A stretch of DNA of 64,000 bases from positions 124,001 through 188,000 of the forward strand of contig NZ_JAZDRL010000002.1 in assembly GCF_047501465.1 (NCBI RefSeq). Reading direction: 5' to 3'. The first letter of the stretch is position 1. Each line of letters starts with the position of its first letter. A program made the position numbers and the translations under genes. Under the pieces are notes generated by a model. It was not told the origin of the DNA, made no database searches, and was given only the letters and a program-made list of their open reading frames with translations. Source of the DNA: Pseudochelatococcus sp047501465 (lineage in GTDB: Bacteria > Pseudomonadota > Alphaproteobacteria > Rhizobiales > Beijerinckiaceae). This document shows positions 18,511-27,059 of the stretch, piece after piece.

Positions 18511-18990
18511 TATTCATGCCCTGACGCGAACCTTAACACATCCCTGAATACCAAACTGAAGCATAACTCAGCGACTATGAAAATTATACACGGGCTGGTT
18601 TGATTGTAATGCACAATACCATATCTGCTTCAGCAAGCCTGCTCGCTCCAGAGCTTATCTCGCTCTTGCATTGCTAAACCACTTTAATAATCAGTCAGTA
18701 AATTTACGTGCGCAAAGAAAATGTCATTCACTTATCGCAAACATTGATAATATTAATTGCAATTAATGCTTTAATTTAGCGACATATTAAAACAAGCTAG
18801 CGCTCGTGCCAAAAACGTGTAGCATACTATAGTGAGCGATATACTTAGGCCATGAAGTAACTTGAGCACTTTAAATTGGCGCGTTTATGCAGGGCTACAT
18901 CGTCCTGCATAAAAAATAAAAATATAAGCTGTGGACCAGCTATTGGGTTCTATCGAGCAGCACGAATTGCTGAAGTTTATCTAAAACAAC
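18511..18990. other. Intergenic region, divergent promoters expected
   Basis: 480 bp between the divergent hybrid kinase and deaminase genes, without a credible ORF. It is AT-rich in the middle. Two structured elements stand out: a perfect 16-bp palindrome ATTAATTGCAATTAAT (18752-18767) and a hairpin ATGCAGG/CCTGCAT (18887-18910), 81 bp before the deaminase start, followed by an A-rich run. No riboswitch is recognised. Confidence 0.55.
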
Positions 18991-19629
18991 ATGGATACTT
19001 CAAAAATGACCGACTCTCCATTGGATGCTCTTTTTTCTTCTGCGCACGTGCTACAGCGTCGCGACTTCCTTATCGCAAGCACAACCATGTTAGCAGGCTC
19101 TCTTACAGGAGCGCATGCTGCGGTTGCAGAAGACACAAATGTACGCCAAGCCGTTAGCGATGCTGATCGCAAATATATGAGCGAGGCAATCCAACTCATG
19201 CGCAAAGCTGGGGTCGTGGATAAGACAGGCGGTCCCTTCGGCGCTGTGATTGTGCGTAATGGTGAGGTCTTGGCCGCAACTGGCAATAGCGTACTACGCG
19301 ATAATGATCCTTCCGCACATGCCGAAGTCAACGCAATGCGCGCTGCCTGCAAAAAAATCGGGGCCCCAAATCTGGAAGGCGCCGTTATGTTTTCAAGCTG
19401 CGAGCCGTGTCCGATGTGTTACTCAACAGCCTATTGGGCACGTGTTGATAAAATCTATTATGCTGCCGCATGGTCAGATTATGCAGATCTGTTTGATGAT
19501 TATAATATCAGCGTTGATCTGGAGAGACCCTACGCAGATCGTACTGTAAAAATTGAACAGATTATGCAGCAAGATGCACAGAAAGTATGGCTGGAATATC
19601 GCGAGCTACCCCAAAAGACCCGATACTAA
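18991..19629 (+). CDS. Tat-exported nucleoside/guanine deaminase-like protein
   Basis: Zinc deaminase of the cytidine/guanine deaminase superfamily. The zinc site is complete: His110-Ala-Glu112 (SAHAE) and Cys140/Cys143 in CEPCPMC. The N-terminus (1 to about 45) is a twin-arginine signal: QRRDFLIAST (Arg23-Arg24) with a hydrophobic stretch and an AHA cleavage site near 41-43. A cytosolic housekeeping deaminase would lack this, so the protein probably acts in the periplasm after folding with its zinc. The substrate is not readable; guanine or a related base is the best guess. ATG at 19006 is an alternative start that keeps the signal. A strong terminator follows. Confidence 0.82.
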   Translation: MDTSKMTDSPLDALFSSAHVLQRRDFLIASTTMLAGSLTGAHAAVAEDTNVRQAVSDADRKYMSEAIQLMRKAGVVDKTGGPFGAVIVRNGEVLAATGNSVLRDNDPSAHAEVNAMRAACKKIGAPNLEGAVMFSSCEPCPMCYSTAYWARVDKIYYAAAWSDYADLFDDYNISVDLERPYADRTVKIEQIMQQDAQKVWLEYRELPQKTRY

Positions 19630-19688
19630 AGCACCGCAGTAAGGTTAAGCATTGTTGGCATCGGTACAGCCAGCTTCTAAAATATTAT

Positions 19689-19725
19689 GGCCGTGCGATC
19701 TCATAAACGCACGGCCTTTTGTTAT
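19689..19725 (+). terminator. Intrinsic terminator after the deaminase gene
   Basis: Perfect 9-bp GC-rich stem (19689-19697 with 19708-19716), 10-base loop, followed by TTTTGTTAT. Confidence 0.85.
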
Positions 19726-19860
19726 ATTCATGTCTCTATCAATTACAGGAAGCTTTAAGCCGCAGCATACCGGTGTTATGGTCACTGCTTTCTGACTTCG
19801 TGCAGTTTTTTGAGCGACGGGATTGCACCTGGAAAGTCACACTGAAAGGTTCCATCCGCC

Positions 19861-21081
19861 ATGTCGGATATAAAAGCATCGGATATCAGGCTATTCGATA
19901 GCCGCAACCCTGCACGCCAACGCCGTGCCGCAGAACGCCTGTCACATGTGTCTCCATTTCTGGCGATGGACGTTCTGTCAGCCGCAAAAAGTATTGAACG
20001 GGCAGGTGGCAGTGTTATTCACATGGAACTTGGAGAGCCGTCATCCCCAACGCCACGTGTCATCCGTGAGGCAGCACAGCGTGCACTTGAGATAGGCAAG
20101 ATCAGCTACACCGAGGCCCTTGGGCGCGATTCCCTGCGCGAGCGGATCAGTCGTTATTATCGTGACATCCATAACGTACACGTTCATCCAGCCCGCATTG
20201 TTATCACAACAGGCTCATCAGCTGGCTTTGTGCTATCGTTTCTGGCGTTATTTGAACCAGGTGCGCGGATTGCTGTATCTGCACCAGGATATCCCGCTTA
20301 TCGCAATATCTTCACAGCATTAGGACTGGAAGCTGTACCCGTACCGCTTGATGACAGCAATGGCTGGATGCTTACCGGCGCAGCAATCGCACGTCTCCAC
20401 GCGCAAAAGCCACTCGATGGCGTCCTCGCCATGAGCCCGGCAAATCCCTCTGGCGTCACAATGGAACGAGCGACACTTGCCGCATTAGCGCAAAACTGCC
20501 GATCCCTCGGCATATGGCTGATTTCCGATGAAATATATCATGGCCTGACCTATGGCATGCAGGCAGAAACGGCCCTCGCTTTTGATGATGAAGCCATCAT
20601 CGTCAATTCGTTTTCGAAATACTATTGCATGACTGGCTGGCGTATTGGTTGGCTCGTACTACCAGAGGAACTGGTAAGAGGGGTGGAGCGCTTGGCGCAA
20701 AATCTCTACATATCTCCGCCATTGCTATCGCAGATTGCTGCTGAAGCAGCATTCGATGCAACTGACGAGTTGGAAGTGATTAAAGCTGGATATGCCGCAA
20801 ACCGTGATTTGCTGTTGAACGAACTACCCAAAATCGGGCTGGGCCGGGGTCCGATAGCCAATGGCGCCTTCTATCTATACATCGACGTTAGCCATTTGAG
20901 CGATAATTCACTCACGCTTAGCCAAAACCTCCTCAATAAAGCAGGAGTTGCTGTTACGCCTGGACTTGATTTTGATCCTGAGAATGGTGCCGCTTACATA
21001 CGCCTGTCATATGCTGGATCCCTCACGGATTGTCGGGAAGCAGTCACGCGATTGCACGGATTTATCACAGCCAACCATTAA
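19861..21081 (+). CDS. PLP-dependent class I/II aminotransferase
   Basis: Fold-type I aminotransferase of 406 residues. The PLP lysine is Lys253 in NSFSKYYCMTGWR; Asn195 (ANPSG), Asp223 and Tyr226 (SDEIYHG) and Arg261 complete the cofactor site, and a C-terminal Arg in IRLSYA binds the substrate carboxylate. It resembles aspartate/aromatic-type enzymes, but the amino acid cannot be assigned. It stands alone, with terminators upstream (19689) and overlapping its own stop codon. The Shine-Dalgarno is weak, so the start is moderately sure. Confidence 0.85.
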   Translation: MSDIKASDIRLFDSRNPARQRRAAERLSHVSPFLAMDVLSAAKSIERAGGSVIHMELGEPSSPTPRVIREAAQRALEIGKISYTEALGRDSLRERISRYYRDIHNVHVHPARIVITTGSSAGFVLSFLALFEPGARIAVSAPGYPAYRNIFTALGLEAVPVPLDDSNGWMLTGAAIARLHAQKPLDGVLAMSPANPSGVTMERATLAALAQNCRSLGIWLISDEIYHGLTYGMQAETALAFDDEAIIVNSFSKYYCMTGWRIGWLVLPEELVRGVERLAQNLYISPPLLSQIAAEAAFDATDELEVIKAGYAANRDLLLNELPKIGLGRGPIANGAFYLYIDVSHLSDNSLTLSQNLLNKAGVAVTPGLDFDPENGAAYIRLSYAGSLTDCREAVTRLHGFITANH

Positions 21082-21097
21082 AGTGGCTGTGATTTTG
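21064..21097 (+). terminator. Intrinsic terminator overlapping the aminotransferase stop
   Basis: Perfect 10-bp stem (21064-21073 with 21084-21093); the TAA stop lies in the loop and TTTTG follows. Confidence 0.75.
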
Positions 21098-21103
21098 TCG
21101 CGA

Positions 21104-21367
21104 TTACATGAAATATGCACGCAGGCTATTTGCCGCTGCGCTATCTGCATACGCAGTCCGTAAACCAATAACCGCAGAGTTACCACTGAACAATGCCGCC
21201 TTGGGAAGAGGGCGCTCTCCATCAAAAGCAGTACTAACTGCCTTTGCAGCAGTTTGTCCGGTTTCTACCTTTGTACTCACAACAAACGCTGAAAGACCCG
21301 GTGCACGCGGAACACTTGTATAATCTGTTGTTGGAAGAGGAGCAGAACCGCGCAGCGCATGTATCAT
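21104..21367 (-). CDS. Possible small hypothetical protein (87 aa)
   Basis: An 87-residue reading frame with GGAG 7 bases before its ATG. The product is Ala/Ser-rich, without a membrane helix or known motif. It lies in a 580-bp gap with no other gene. It could be real, a decayed remnant, or chance; the frame also continues 12 codons upstream to a GTG. I cannot assign a function. Confidence 0.28.
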   Translation of the reverse strand: MIHALRGSAPLPTTDYTSVPRAPGLSAFVVSTKVETGQTAAKAVSTAFDGERPLPKAALFSGNSAVIGLRTAYADSAAANSLRAYFM

Positions 21368-21403
21368 ACCATCACTCCAGAAAGATAAAACTAAATCAAA
21401 CAC

Positions 21404-21665
21404 TTATCGACACCGCATGAAGCATTTTCTAACCGGAACCCCTTAAAGGGCGCTTCCTCAAAGCGGCCATGCAGTAAGATTTTACTACATCGTAAATAAA
21501 GTTTACGCTCTTTTCATTGCAATGCAATAACGAAATTGGAACCAATATGCTTTTTCGACGTTATATAGCGCTTTCAGAAGGGAGCAGATAAAGGCGTATT
21601 GATTGAAAACCATGGTCGGCTTCGCCTTAAAGCCAATAACGACATAAGTTGAGCTATAAAATAAT
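21404..21665. other. Intergenic, no gene seen
   Basis: AT-rich spacer upstream of the small frame and downstream of the CesT-like gene. It holds one copy of ATTGCAATGCAAT (21516-21528), repeated at 40856. No ribosome-binding site, terminator or promoter pair is convincing. Confidence 0.5.
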
Positions 21666-22124
21666 TTACCCAACATTTCCGGCAGGCGCGGCATTAATCG
21701 CCAATGCATCCTTCAAAAACTCTGGCGAGCTGATTAGCTTGCTCCAGGCAGTAGCGATTTTCGCTGCGTGACGCACAAAGTCCTCAAAAGCATCAGCCGT
21801 AAGATGCGAGGCTACGATATGATCAATGTAAAATAATTGCTCACTATTCCGGTTAAGGCCAATAAACCCCTGACGTGCTAGCAGCCCTGCAACAAGATTG
21901 AACTCAAGGATGTGTGCATAGACTTCTGCAATGCTCGACGAAGAGAGAACAGCAACCTCTGACGAAATCAGGAACAGATCTTTTTTCGCGTCAAATTGAA
22001 TATCAAGGAATGTTTCGCCAACACGCACTTGCAACAGATTATTCTCGTCAAAAGACAACTGCCACATCCCCAAGCGGGAGCCCAGTTGAGATACGAGATA
22101 AACCGCATGTTCTGACGGCAACAT
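21666..22124 (-). CDS. CesT/Tir-type secretion chaperone-like protein
   Basis: A small acidic protein of 152 residues with the pattern of class I type III secretion chaperones: an N-terminal helix with a LGSRLGM-like turn, strands around LLQVRVGETFLDIQF and LFLISSEV, a second helix (YAHILEFNLVAGLL), a strand pair ending GFIGLNRN and YIDHI, and a closing helix DAFEDFVRHAAKIATAWSKL. Such proteins dimerise and hold effectors for export. No effector or secretion gene is adjacent, so it is an orphan. A TTG two codons upstream is a possible start. Family assignment is by pattern only. Confidence 0.65.
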   Translation of the reverse strand: MLPSEHAVYLVSQLGSRLGMWQLSFDENNLLQVRVGETFLDIQFDAKKDLFLISSEVAVLSSSSIAEVYAHILEFNLVAGLLARQGFIGLNRNSEQLFYIDHIVASHLTADAFEDFVRHAAKIATAWSKLISSPEFLKDALAINAAPAGNVG

Positions 22125-22236
22125 AATCAAGCCCCAAGTTAATAAATAATATTTATTTTACACGAATTCTGCAATTAAACCAAGTGCAACACTTCCCCCA
22201 CCAGGAGGAAATACTCCGCATTGGCCAGGAATTCGC

Positions 22237-22671
22237 TTAACTGTCTTTCTGCAAGGCTGCGCGAATGCGTGCCGCATGCTTGGCCAATATATCAGGATCA
22301 GCGAATCCACCCGTTGCATGGCCGCGCAATTCTATGCCTTCGAAGCACGGCACAATATGAACATGCAGATGAAAAACGGTTTGTCCCGCTGGCGCTTCGT
22401 TATATTGTACGATCATTAATCCATCAGCATTGAATGCATTTTTTACAGCACTGGCGATGCGTTGGACAGCAGCAAAAAGCGTAGTCACAGTTTCTGGATC
22501 AGCATCAAGTAAATTACGAGACGGCGCTTTAGGCACCACCAATGTATGACCATCACTTTGCGGCATAACATCCATAAATGCCAGGATATCATCGTCTTCA
22601 TAGACTTTGACAGCAGGAATCTCGCCCCGGATAATTTTCGCAAAAATATTCGCGGAATCATAGCTGACCAT
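22237..22671 (-). CDS. HIT-family hydrolase (HinT-like)
   Basis: Histidine-triad nucleotide-binding protein of 144 residues. The triad HLHVHIVP has His101, His103 and His105, preceded by the usual NIFAKIIRGEIPA and GHTLVVPK. It probably hydrolyses purine nucleoside phosphoramidates such as AMP-lysine adducts. GGAG lies 10 bases before the ATG at 22671; the longer frame upstream is not conserved in character. Monocistronic as far as can be seen. Confidence 0.9.
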   Translation of the reverse strand: MVSYDSANIFAKIIRGEIPAVKVYEDDDILAFMDVMPQSDGHTLVVPKAPSRNLLDADPETVTTLFAAVQRIASAVKNAFNADGLMIVQYNEAPAGQTVFHLHVHIVPCFEGIELRGHATGGFADPDILAKHAARIRAALQKDS

Positions 22672-22837
22672 GATGCGTTTACTCCTAATCGCGCGGTTGA
22701 ACGAAGAAAACTCGCTTCGCAGAATGCTCTGAAAAGGCATCGCAACTCAGCGCTCGCCCGTCAACGGGGATGGATGATTTCATGTCTGAAACAATGGGAA
22801 AATAGAAAATGAGAAGATAATAGGCCTACGAACGACA

Positions 22838-22861
22838 GCTATGCATAACACCATGCATAGC
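22838..22861. repeat. Short hairpin between divK and the HIT gene
   Basis: GCTATGCAT-AACACC-ATGCATAGC, a perfect 9-bp stem, downstream of divK. No T-tract follows; it may still help 3'-end stability of the divK transcript. Confidence 0.35.
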
Positions 22862-22918
22862 CATAAGAGAAATAAATAAGGCTGATTTGTTTATCTCTCT
22901 TGGAAACAGCGCTTTCAA

Positions 22919-23290
22919 TCAGCTCTTTGGCGCATAAGTGCGCACGGTCTCAAGGAATTTTGCGACCGAGATTGGCTTAGACAGATACGCCTCGCAACCA
23001 CTGGCGCGGATACGTTCCTCATCCCCTTTCATGGCAAAAGCTGTCACTGCAATAACAGGGATATCGCGCAGTTTCGCATCAGCCTTGAGCCATTCCGTCA
23101 CCTCAATTCCCGATATCTCAGGCAGCTGAATATCCATAATGATCAGATCAGGCAGATGCTCGGCTGCAATATCCATAGCATCGCGCCCATTGGTGGCTTT
23201 GAGTGTGGCATAGCCGTGGGCCTCCAACAGATCGCCGAAGAGCTTCATATTCAACTCATTGTCCTCGACGATCAGCACTGTGCTGGTCAT
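22919..23290 (-). CDS. divK: Single-domain response regulator DivK
   Basis: Cell-cycle response regulator that modulates DivJ, PleC and DivL upstream of CtrA in alphaproteobacteria. The 123 residues are one receiver domain with Asp53 as phospho-acceptor (IIMDIQLPEISG), acidic pair Glu9-Asp10, Thr83 and Lys105. Segments such as VEDNELNMKLF and AFAMKGDEERIR are near identical to known DivK. AAGGAG lies 5 bases before the ATG at 23290. In many relatives pleD follows divK; here it does not. A DUF3572 gene is divergent, which is common in the group. Confidence 0.93.
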   Translation of the reverse strand: MTSTVLIVEDNELNMKLFGDLLEAHGYATLKATNGRDAMDIAAEHLPDLIIMDIQLPEISGIEVTEWLKADAKLRDIPVIAVTAFAMKGDEERIRASGCEAYLSKPISVAKFLETVRTYAPKS

Positions 23291-23764
23291 ACCCACTCCT
23301 TATTTTCAAAACTCAAACGCATCAGACACTTAACTACCTCTACAAGGCAAATTTCAGCTTTTAAACCAAAATGCACTCTCTACTTTTTACGCTTTCTCTC
23401 AACATTCAGGAAAAACTTATATTTGGATAAGAATTTTTACACCCGCTCTGCACAGTTCACGCTTAATATATCACGCCAGCCTATGCGATCTTCACCATCT
23501 GTATAGCCTTCTTCAAGGTTCATTATAGCAGCCAAGTTGTCGATAAAGTGTTACCCGCGCTTCATTATGGCGATCAGCATCATTGCATATGACAAGTAAA
23601 TTGCCGATTCCTTATTTCGGCACAAATATAGGCTCAAAACCCGCTGCTTTTACTGCAATCATGGCGATATCCACTGCTAGATGCGAGTCTGATATCCCAT
23701 TGACATGAAAAGAGTTTATAATCGCATCTAATTCTCATTCAACCATGAATAGAAAGTGGAAATT
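23291..23764. other. Intergenic region between divK and DUF3572 gene
   Basis: 474 bp with no credible ORF. TTGACA (23700-23705) and TATAAT (23717-23722) occur but are only 11 bases apart, too close to be one promoter. No TTAA-N7-TTAA CtrA box is visible. Confidence 0.5.
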
Positions 23765-24070
23765 ATGCGCCAGCCCGATGCACAGCCAGTCTTGGAGGCT
23801 GAATCCCTTGCCATCAAGGCACTGGCATTCCTGGCGAGCGATCCTGAGAGACTTGGGCGGTTTCTTGCGATTACGGGTCTTGGTCCAGAGACGATTCGTA
23901 AAGCCGCTTCAAATCCGGGTTTTCTGGTAGCGGTTCTGGATTATCTGGCTAACGATGAAACTTTGCTTGTCGCTTTCGCTGCCAATGCAGGCCTAGCTCC
24001 TGAAAAAGTTGCCCAGGCGCATATGCGGCTGCAAACGCTGAGTGCCAGTCGCCAGACAGACGACATTTAA
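23765..24070 (+). CDS. DUF3572 family protein
   Basis: A 101-residue, mostly helical protein found widely in Hyphomicrobiales next to divK; function unknown. The sequence has the family pattern: an early helix AESLAIKALAFLASDPERLGRFL, a GLGPETIR turn, and a helix ending ALDFLANDE-like (VLDYLANDE). GTGGA precedes the ATG at 23765 closely; a GTG three codons earlier is an alternative start. Divergent from divK. Confidence 0.78.
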   Translation: MRQPDAQPVLEAESLAIKALAFLASDPERLGRFLAITGLGPETIRKAASNPGFLVAVLDYLANDETLLVAFAANAGLAPEKVAQAHMRLQTLSASRQTDDI

Positions 24071-24331
24071 GACTTATGGATGGCAGCATTGCTACAAATG
24101 CGCCTGTATGCTGGTTAACTGAAAAGCCACACAAGATCGCAATCGTATGGGTGGATTGGCATTTTCGACGGTCACCGTGAACTTTCACGCCTTGCATCGT
24201 TTGGTTGCATGGGCCAAAACCGTCATTGTTCGGGTTTTTCATTCGCGATCCTGTAGCGCATTTATGCGCCAAGGATGCAAGAAGCTAAAAATCCGCGTCC
24301 TTCAACGACTAGATACAATGAGAGAACGAAA

Positions 24332-24802
24332 ATGAACGCTATCAATACAAGACTCGCAGAACTTGGTATTACCCTGCCAACGCCAGCAACCCCCGTTGCC
24401 AATTACGTTTCATTCGTTCAGTCGGGCTCTATGCTTGTCATCTCTGGTCAATTGCCTCTTGGAAGTGATGGTACGCTCGCTGAACAGCATAAGGGCAAAG
24501 TTGGTGGCAATGTTACGCCTGAAGTCGCCGCTGAAGCTGCACGCCTTGCTGCCATCAACATTCTGGCGCAAGCACAAGCCGCAGTTGGCGATCTGTCACG
24601 CATTGTGCGTATTGTCCGGCTTGGCGGCTTCATCAACACAGCTCCCGGTTTTACAGCTGTTGCACCGGTAATGAATGGCGCTTCAGATCTCGTCGTTGCA
24701 GTGCTTGGCGACGCGGGTAGACATGCGCGCTCAACAGTTGGCGTTGCAGAACTGCCGCTTGGCGCAGCAGTTGAAGTTGAAGCGATGATCGAGATCGCAT
24801 AA
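24332..24802 (+). CDS. RidA (YjgF/UK114) family protein
   Basis: A 156-residue RidA-family protein; members deaminate reactive enamine/imine intermediates or related compounds. The arginine expected to hold the carboxylate is Arg133 in ARSTVGVAELPLG, followed by the typical AAVEVEAMIEI ending. The ATG at 24332 gives the family length. Its stop overlaps the start of the GDPD gene by one base, and the FemAB-like gene overlaps in turn; this three-gene order recurs in Hyphomicrobiales. Confidence 0.85.
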   Translation: MNAINTRLAELGITLPTPATPVANYVSFVQSGSMLVISGQLPLGSDGTLAEQHKGKVGGNVTPEVAAEAARLAAINILAQAQAAVGDLSRIVRIVRLGGFINTAPGFTAVAPVMNGASDLVVAVLGDAGRHARSTVGVAELPLGAAVEVEAMIEIA

Positions 24803-25545
24803 TGCGCGCACCCGCCTGGCTAACTGCACAACCTATCGCCCATCGCGGTCTTCATGACGCACGCCTCGGCGTGATCGAGAACACCTTGACTGCAGGCGAG
24901 GCTGCGGCGCAGGCGGGTTTTGCCATTGAATGTGATGTGCAGCTATCGGCAGATGGTGAGGCTGTGGTGTTCCACGACTTCACTCTCGACCGTCTGACAA
25001 GCGGGCAAGGGCGCGTTGATGCTCTTTCTGTCTCTGCACTTGCTGCTCTTTCCTATAAGAACTGCGATGATCGGATTATCCCGCTGGCTACTTATCTTCA
25101 TCAGATTGCCAGGCGCGTCCCGCTCATCATCGAGATTAAAAGCCGGTTTGATGGCGATCTACGTCTGGCGCGCCGTGTAGCTGAAATTGCGAACAGCTGG
25201 GCAAGCCATGTTGCACTGATGTCGTTCGATCCCAATATCATACAGGCACTGCGAGAGTTAGCACCTCATCTGCCACGCGGGATTGTCGCTGAAACGTCTT
25301 ATGAGCATGGAGAGTGGGAAATATTAAGCGCAGAACAGCGTAGCGATTTCACCCACTTCACCCATATTAAGCATAGCCAGCCAGATTTCCTTGCATGGAA
25401 TGTACGTGATTTCCCTGCCGCCACGCCAACTCTCGTACGTCACTTTGGGCTACCCGTTTTGACATGGACCGTGCGCACCCCTGACGATCGGGCACAGGCT
25501 GCACAGTTTGCCGATCAGATAATCTTCGAGGGTTTTCGTCCTTGA
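24802..25545 (+). CDS. Glycerophosphodiester phosphodiesterase
   Basis: GDPD-family hydrolase that releases glycerol-3-phosphate from glycerophosphodiesters. The 247 residues show His14-Arg15 (AHRG), Glu26-Asn27 (IENT), Glu43 and Asp45 (ECDV) and His58 (FHD), the full metal and catalytic set. No signal peptide, so cytoplasmic. Overlaps the upstream RidA-like gene by one base and the downstream gene by four (TTGA), indicating one operon. Confidence 0.9.
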   Translation: MRAPAWLTAQPIAHRGLHDARLGVIENTLTAGEAAAQAGFAIECDVQLSADGEAVVFHDFTLDRLTSGQGRVDALSVSALAALSYKNCDDRIIPLATYLHQIARRVPLIIEIKSRFDGDLRLARRVAEIANSWASHVALMSFDPNIIQALRELAPHLPRGIVAETSYEHGEWEILSAEQRSDFTHFTHIKHSQPDFLAWNVRDFPAATPTLVRHFGLPVLTWTVRTPDDRAQAAQFADQIIFEGFRP

Positions 25546-26717
25546 AAGTCAGCATAGCAGACTGCATCAACGATATTCCCGCACAAGACTGGGACGCTTG
25601 CGTTCTCGATGCTGCGGCACGTTCTCCCGGGACTGACCCGGATAATCCATTTCTACGCCATACGTTTTTGCGGGCCCTTGAAGAATCCGGCTCGGTCAAT
25701 GCGCGCACGGGCTGGCAGCCATTGCATCTTGTTGTTCATGATGACGTCGGGTCACTTGTCGGCGCTGCCCCATGTTATCTCAAGGGGCACTCGCGCGGTG
25801 AATATGTCTTCGATCATTATTGGGCAGATGCCTATGAACGGGCAGGGGGAAGCTATTATCCCAAGTTGCTCGTGGCCATTCCTTTTACACCCGTAACGGG
25901 TCCCCGGCTTATGGTGCGAGATGGTCCGCAGGCAGGCGAGGTCGCAACAGCGTTGATTGATGGATTGCGCATGCTGCAAGATGAAACGCTCGCATCCTCC
26001 ACCCACGTCAATTTCATTACGGAATGGGAATCCCAGCGTCTGAAGCATAACGGCTTTCTCCCTCGCATTGATTGTCAGTATCACTGGAGTAACGAGGGCT
26101 TCAGCACTTTCAATGACTTCCTATCGACGCTCACTTCACGCAAACGCAAAGCTCTCAACCGCGAGCGGCGCGAAGTGCTGGATGCAGACATTACTATTGA
26201 GCGCCTGAATGGCGACGCGATAACGCGTGAGCATTGGGATGCGTTCTATGACTTTTACCAGGATACTGGCCATCGTAAGTGGGGAAAAGCCTATATTTCC
26301 CGCTCTTTTTATGACGATATAGCCGATAAATTTGCAGACCGTGTATTACTGGTAATGGCAAAGCGGGAAGGCCGTTATATCGCCGGTGCAATCAACTTCA
26401 TTGGTCGCGAAACTCTCTTCGGCCGGCATTGGGGCACGATCGAGGATCACCCCTTTCTTCATTTCGAAGTTTGCTACTATCAAGCCATCGAATTCGCCAT
26501 TGAGCGGGGGCTCAAGCGGGTAGAGGCTGGCGCGCAGGGAGATCACAAGTTAGCGCGCGGATACCGACCTGTGCTGACACGCTCGGCCCACAACATTGCT
26601 GATCCTAACTTCAAACGCGCTGTTGCAGAATATCTGGAGCGCGAGCGACCTGCCGTTGAGCTTGAAGCCGCCCAGCTAAACGAAGAAACGCCGTTTCGTC
26701 AGCCCGTCAAAATCTGA
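25542..26717 (+). CDS. FemAB-like/DUF482 GNAT-fold protein
   Basis: A 391-residue protein of the DUF482 group (peptidoglycan-biosynthesis-like, double GNAT fold). Typical segments are RKRKALNRER, GRHWG and the C-terminal GAQGDHKLARGYRPV. The enzymatic role is not established. The TTG start overlaps the stop of the GDPD gene and has GAGGG about 9 bases upstream. Last gene of the RidA-GDPD operon; a shared hairpin lies between it and rpmG. Confidence 0.8.
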   Translation: MKVSIADCINDIPAQDWDACVLDAAARSPGTDPDNPFLRHTFLRALEESGSVNARTGWQPLHLVVHDDVGSLVGAAPCYLKGHSRGEYVFDHYWADAYERAGGSYYPKLLVAIPFTPVTGPRLMVRDGPQAGEVATALIDGLRMLQDETLASSTHVNFITEWESQRLKHNGFLPRIDCQYHWSNEGFSTFNDFLSTLTSRKRKALNRERREVLDADITIERLNGDAITREHWDAFYDFYQDTGHRKWGKAYISRSFYDDIADKFADRVLLVMAKREGRYIAGAINFIGRETLFGRHWGTIEDHPFLHFEVCYYQAIEFAIERGLKRVEAGAQGDHKLARGYRPVLTRSAHNIADPNFKRAVAEYLERERPAVELEAAQLNEETPFRQPVKI

Positions 26718-26760
26718 TACATCCCTTCACATAACTGGTCAGCAAAACTCTCAAGCCAAT

Positions 26761-26794
26761 AAAAAACACCCCTGTGATGACTTCACAAGGGTGC
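26761..26794. terminator. Bidirectional terminator between FemAB-like gene and rpmG
   Basis: A long imperfect stem (26767-26777 with about 26783-26794, containing CACCCCTGTGA and TCACAAGGGTG) with TTTTTT on the minus side and TTTTAT on the plus side, between two convergent genes. Confidence 0.8.
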
Positions 26795-26822
26795 TTTTAT
26801 GATTCTCTCAAAAACAAAGATC

Positions 26823-26990
26823 TTACTTGATCTTGGTTTCCTTGAACTCAACGTGCTTGCGCGCAACTGGATCATACTTCTTGAGCGAGAGCTTCTCGGT
26901 CATCGTACGGGAGTTCTTCTTGGTCACATAGAAGAAGCCGGTGTCGGCAGTCGACGCGAGCTTGATCTTGATCGTGGTGGCCTTAGCCAT
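26823..26990 (-). CDS. rpmG: 50S ribosomal protein L33
   Basis: Ribosomal protein of 55 residues, starting MAKATTIKIKL and containing FYVTKKNSRTM and KYDPVARKHVEF, as in alphaproteobacterial L33. It lacks the paired Cys motifs of the zinc-binding form. The ATG at 26990 matches family length; the frame is open upstream but not conserved. Two hairpins lie in its leader. It is divergent from tatA. Confidence 0.95.
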   Translation of the reverse strand: MAKATTIKIKLASTADTGFFYVTKKNSRTMTEKLSLKKYDPVARKHVEFKETKIK

Positions 26991-27010
26991 GGCGTAACCT
27001 CTATCAGGTC

Positions 27011-27028
27011 GACGCCACAGGGGGCGTC
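27011..27028 (-). promoter_or_regulatory. Hairpin in the rpmG leader
   Basis: GACGCC (27011-27016) pairs with GGCGTC (27023-27028) about 20 bases before the rpmG start codon on the minus strand. It could affect translation of L33. Confidence 0.4.
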
Positions 27029-27040
27029 CAGAAAAAATGG

Positions 27041-27059
27041 AAAAAGCCGGAAACCCGGC
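27041..27059 (-). terminator. Terminator-like hairpin upstream of rpmG
   Basis: On the minus strand GCCGG-GTTT-CCGGC is followed by TTTTT, some 50 bases before rpmG and on the same strand. A TTGACA (27102-27097) lies a little upstream. It may be a leader attenuator or a 5'-end stabiliser; evidence is structural only. Confidence 0.4.

Noticed and set aside
18752..18774. TTAA repeats considered as a CtrA box
   Set aside because: Spacings are 6 and 4, not the 7 of TTAA-N7-TTAA.
23700..23722. TTGACA followed by TATAAT upstream of the DUF3572 gene
   Set aside because: Only 11 bases apart, so they cannot be one sigma-70 promoter.
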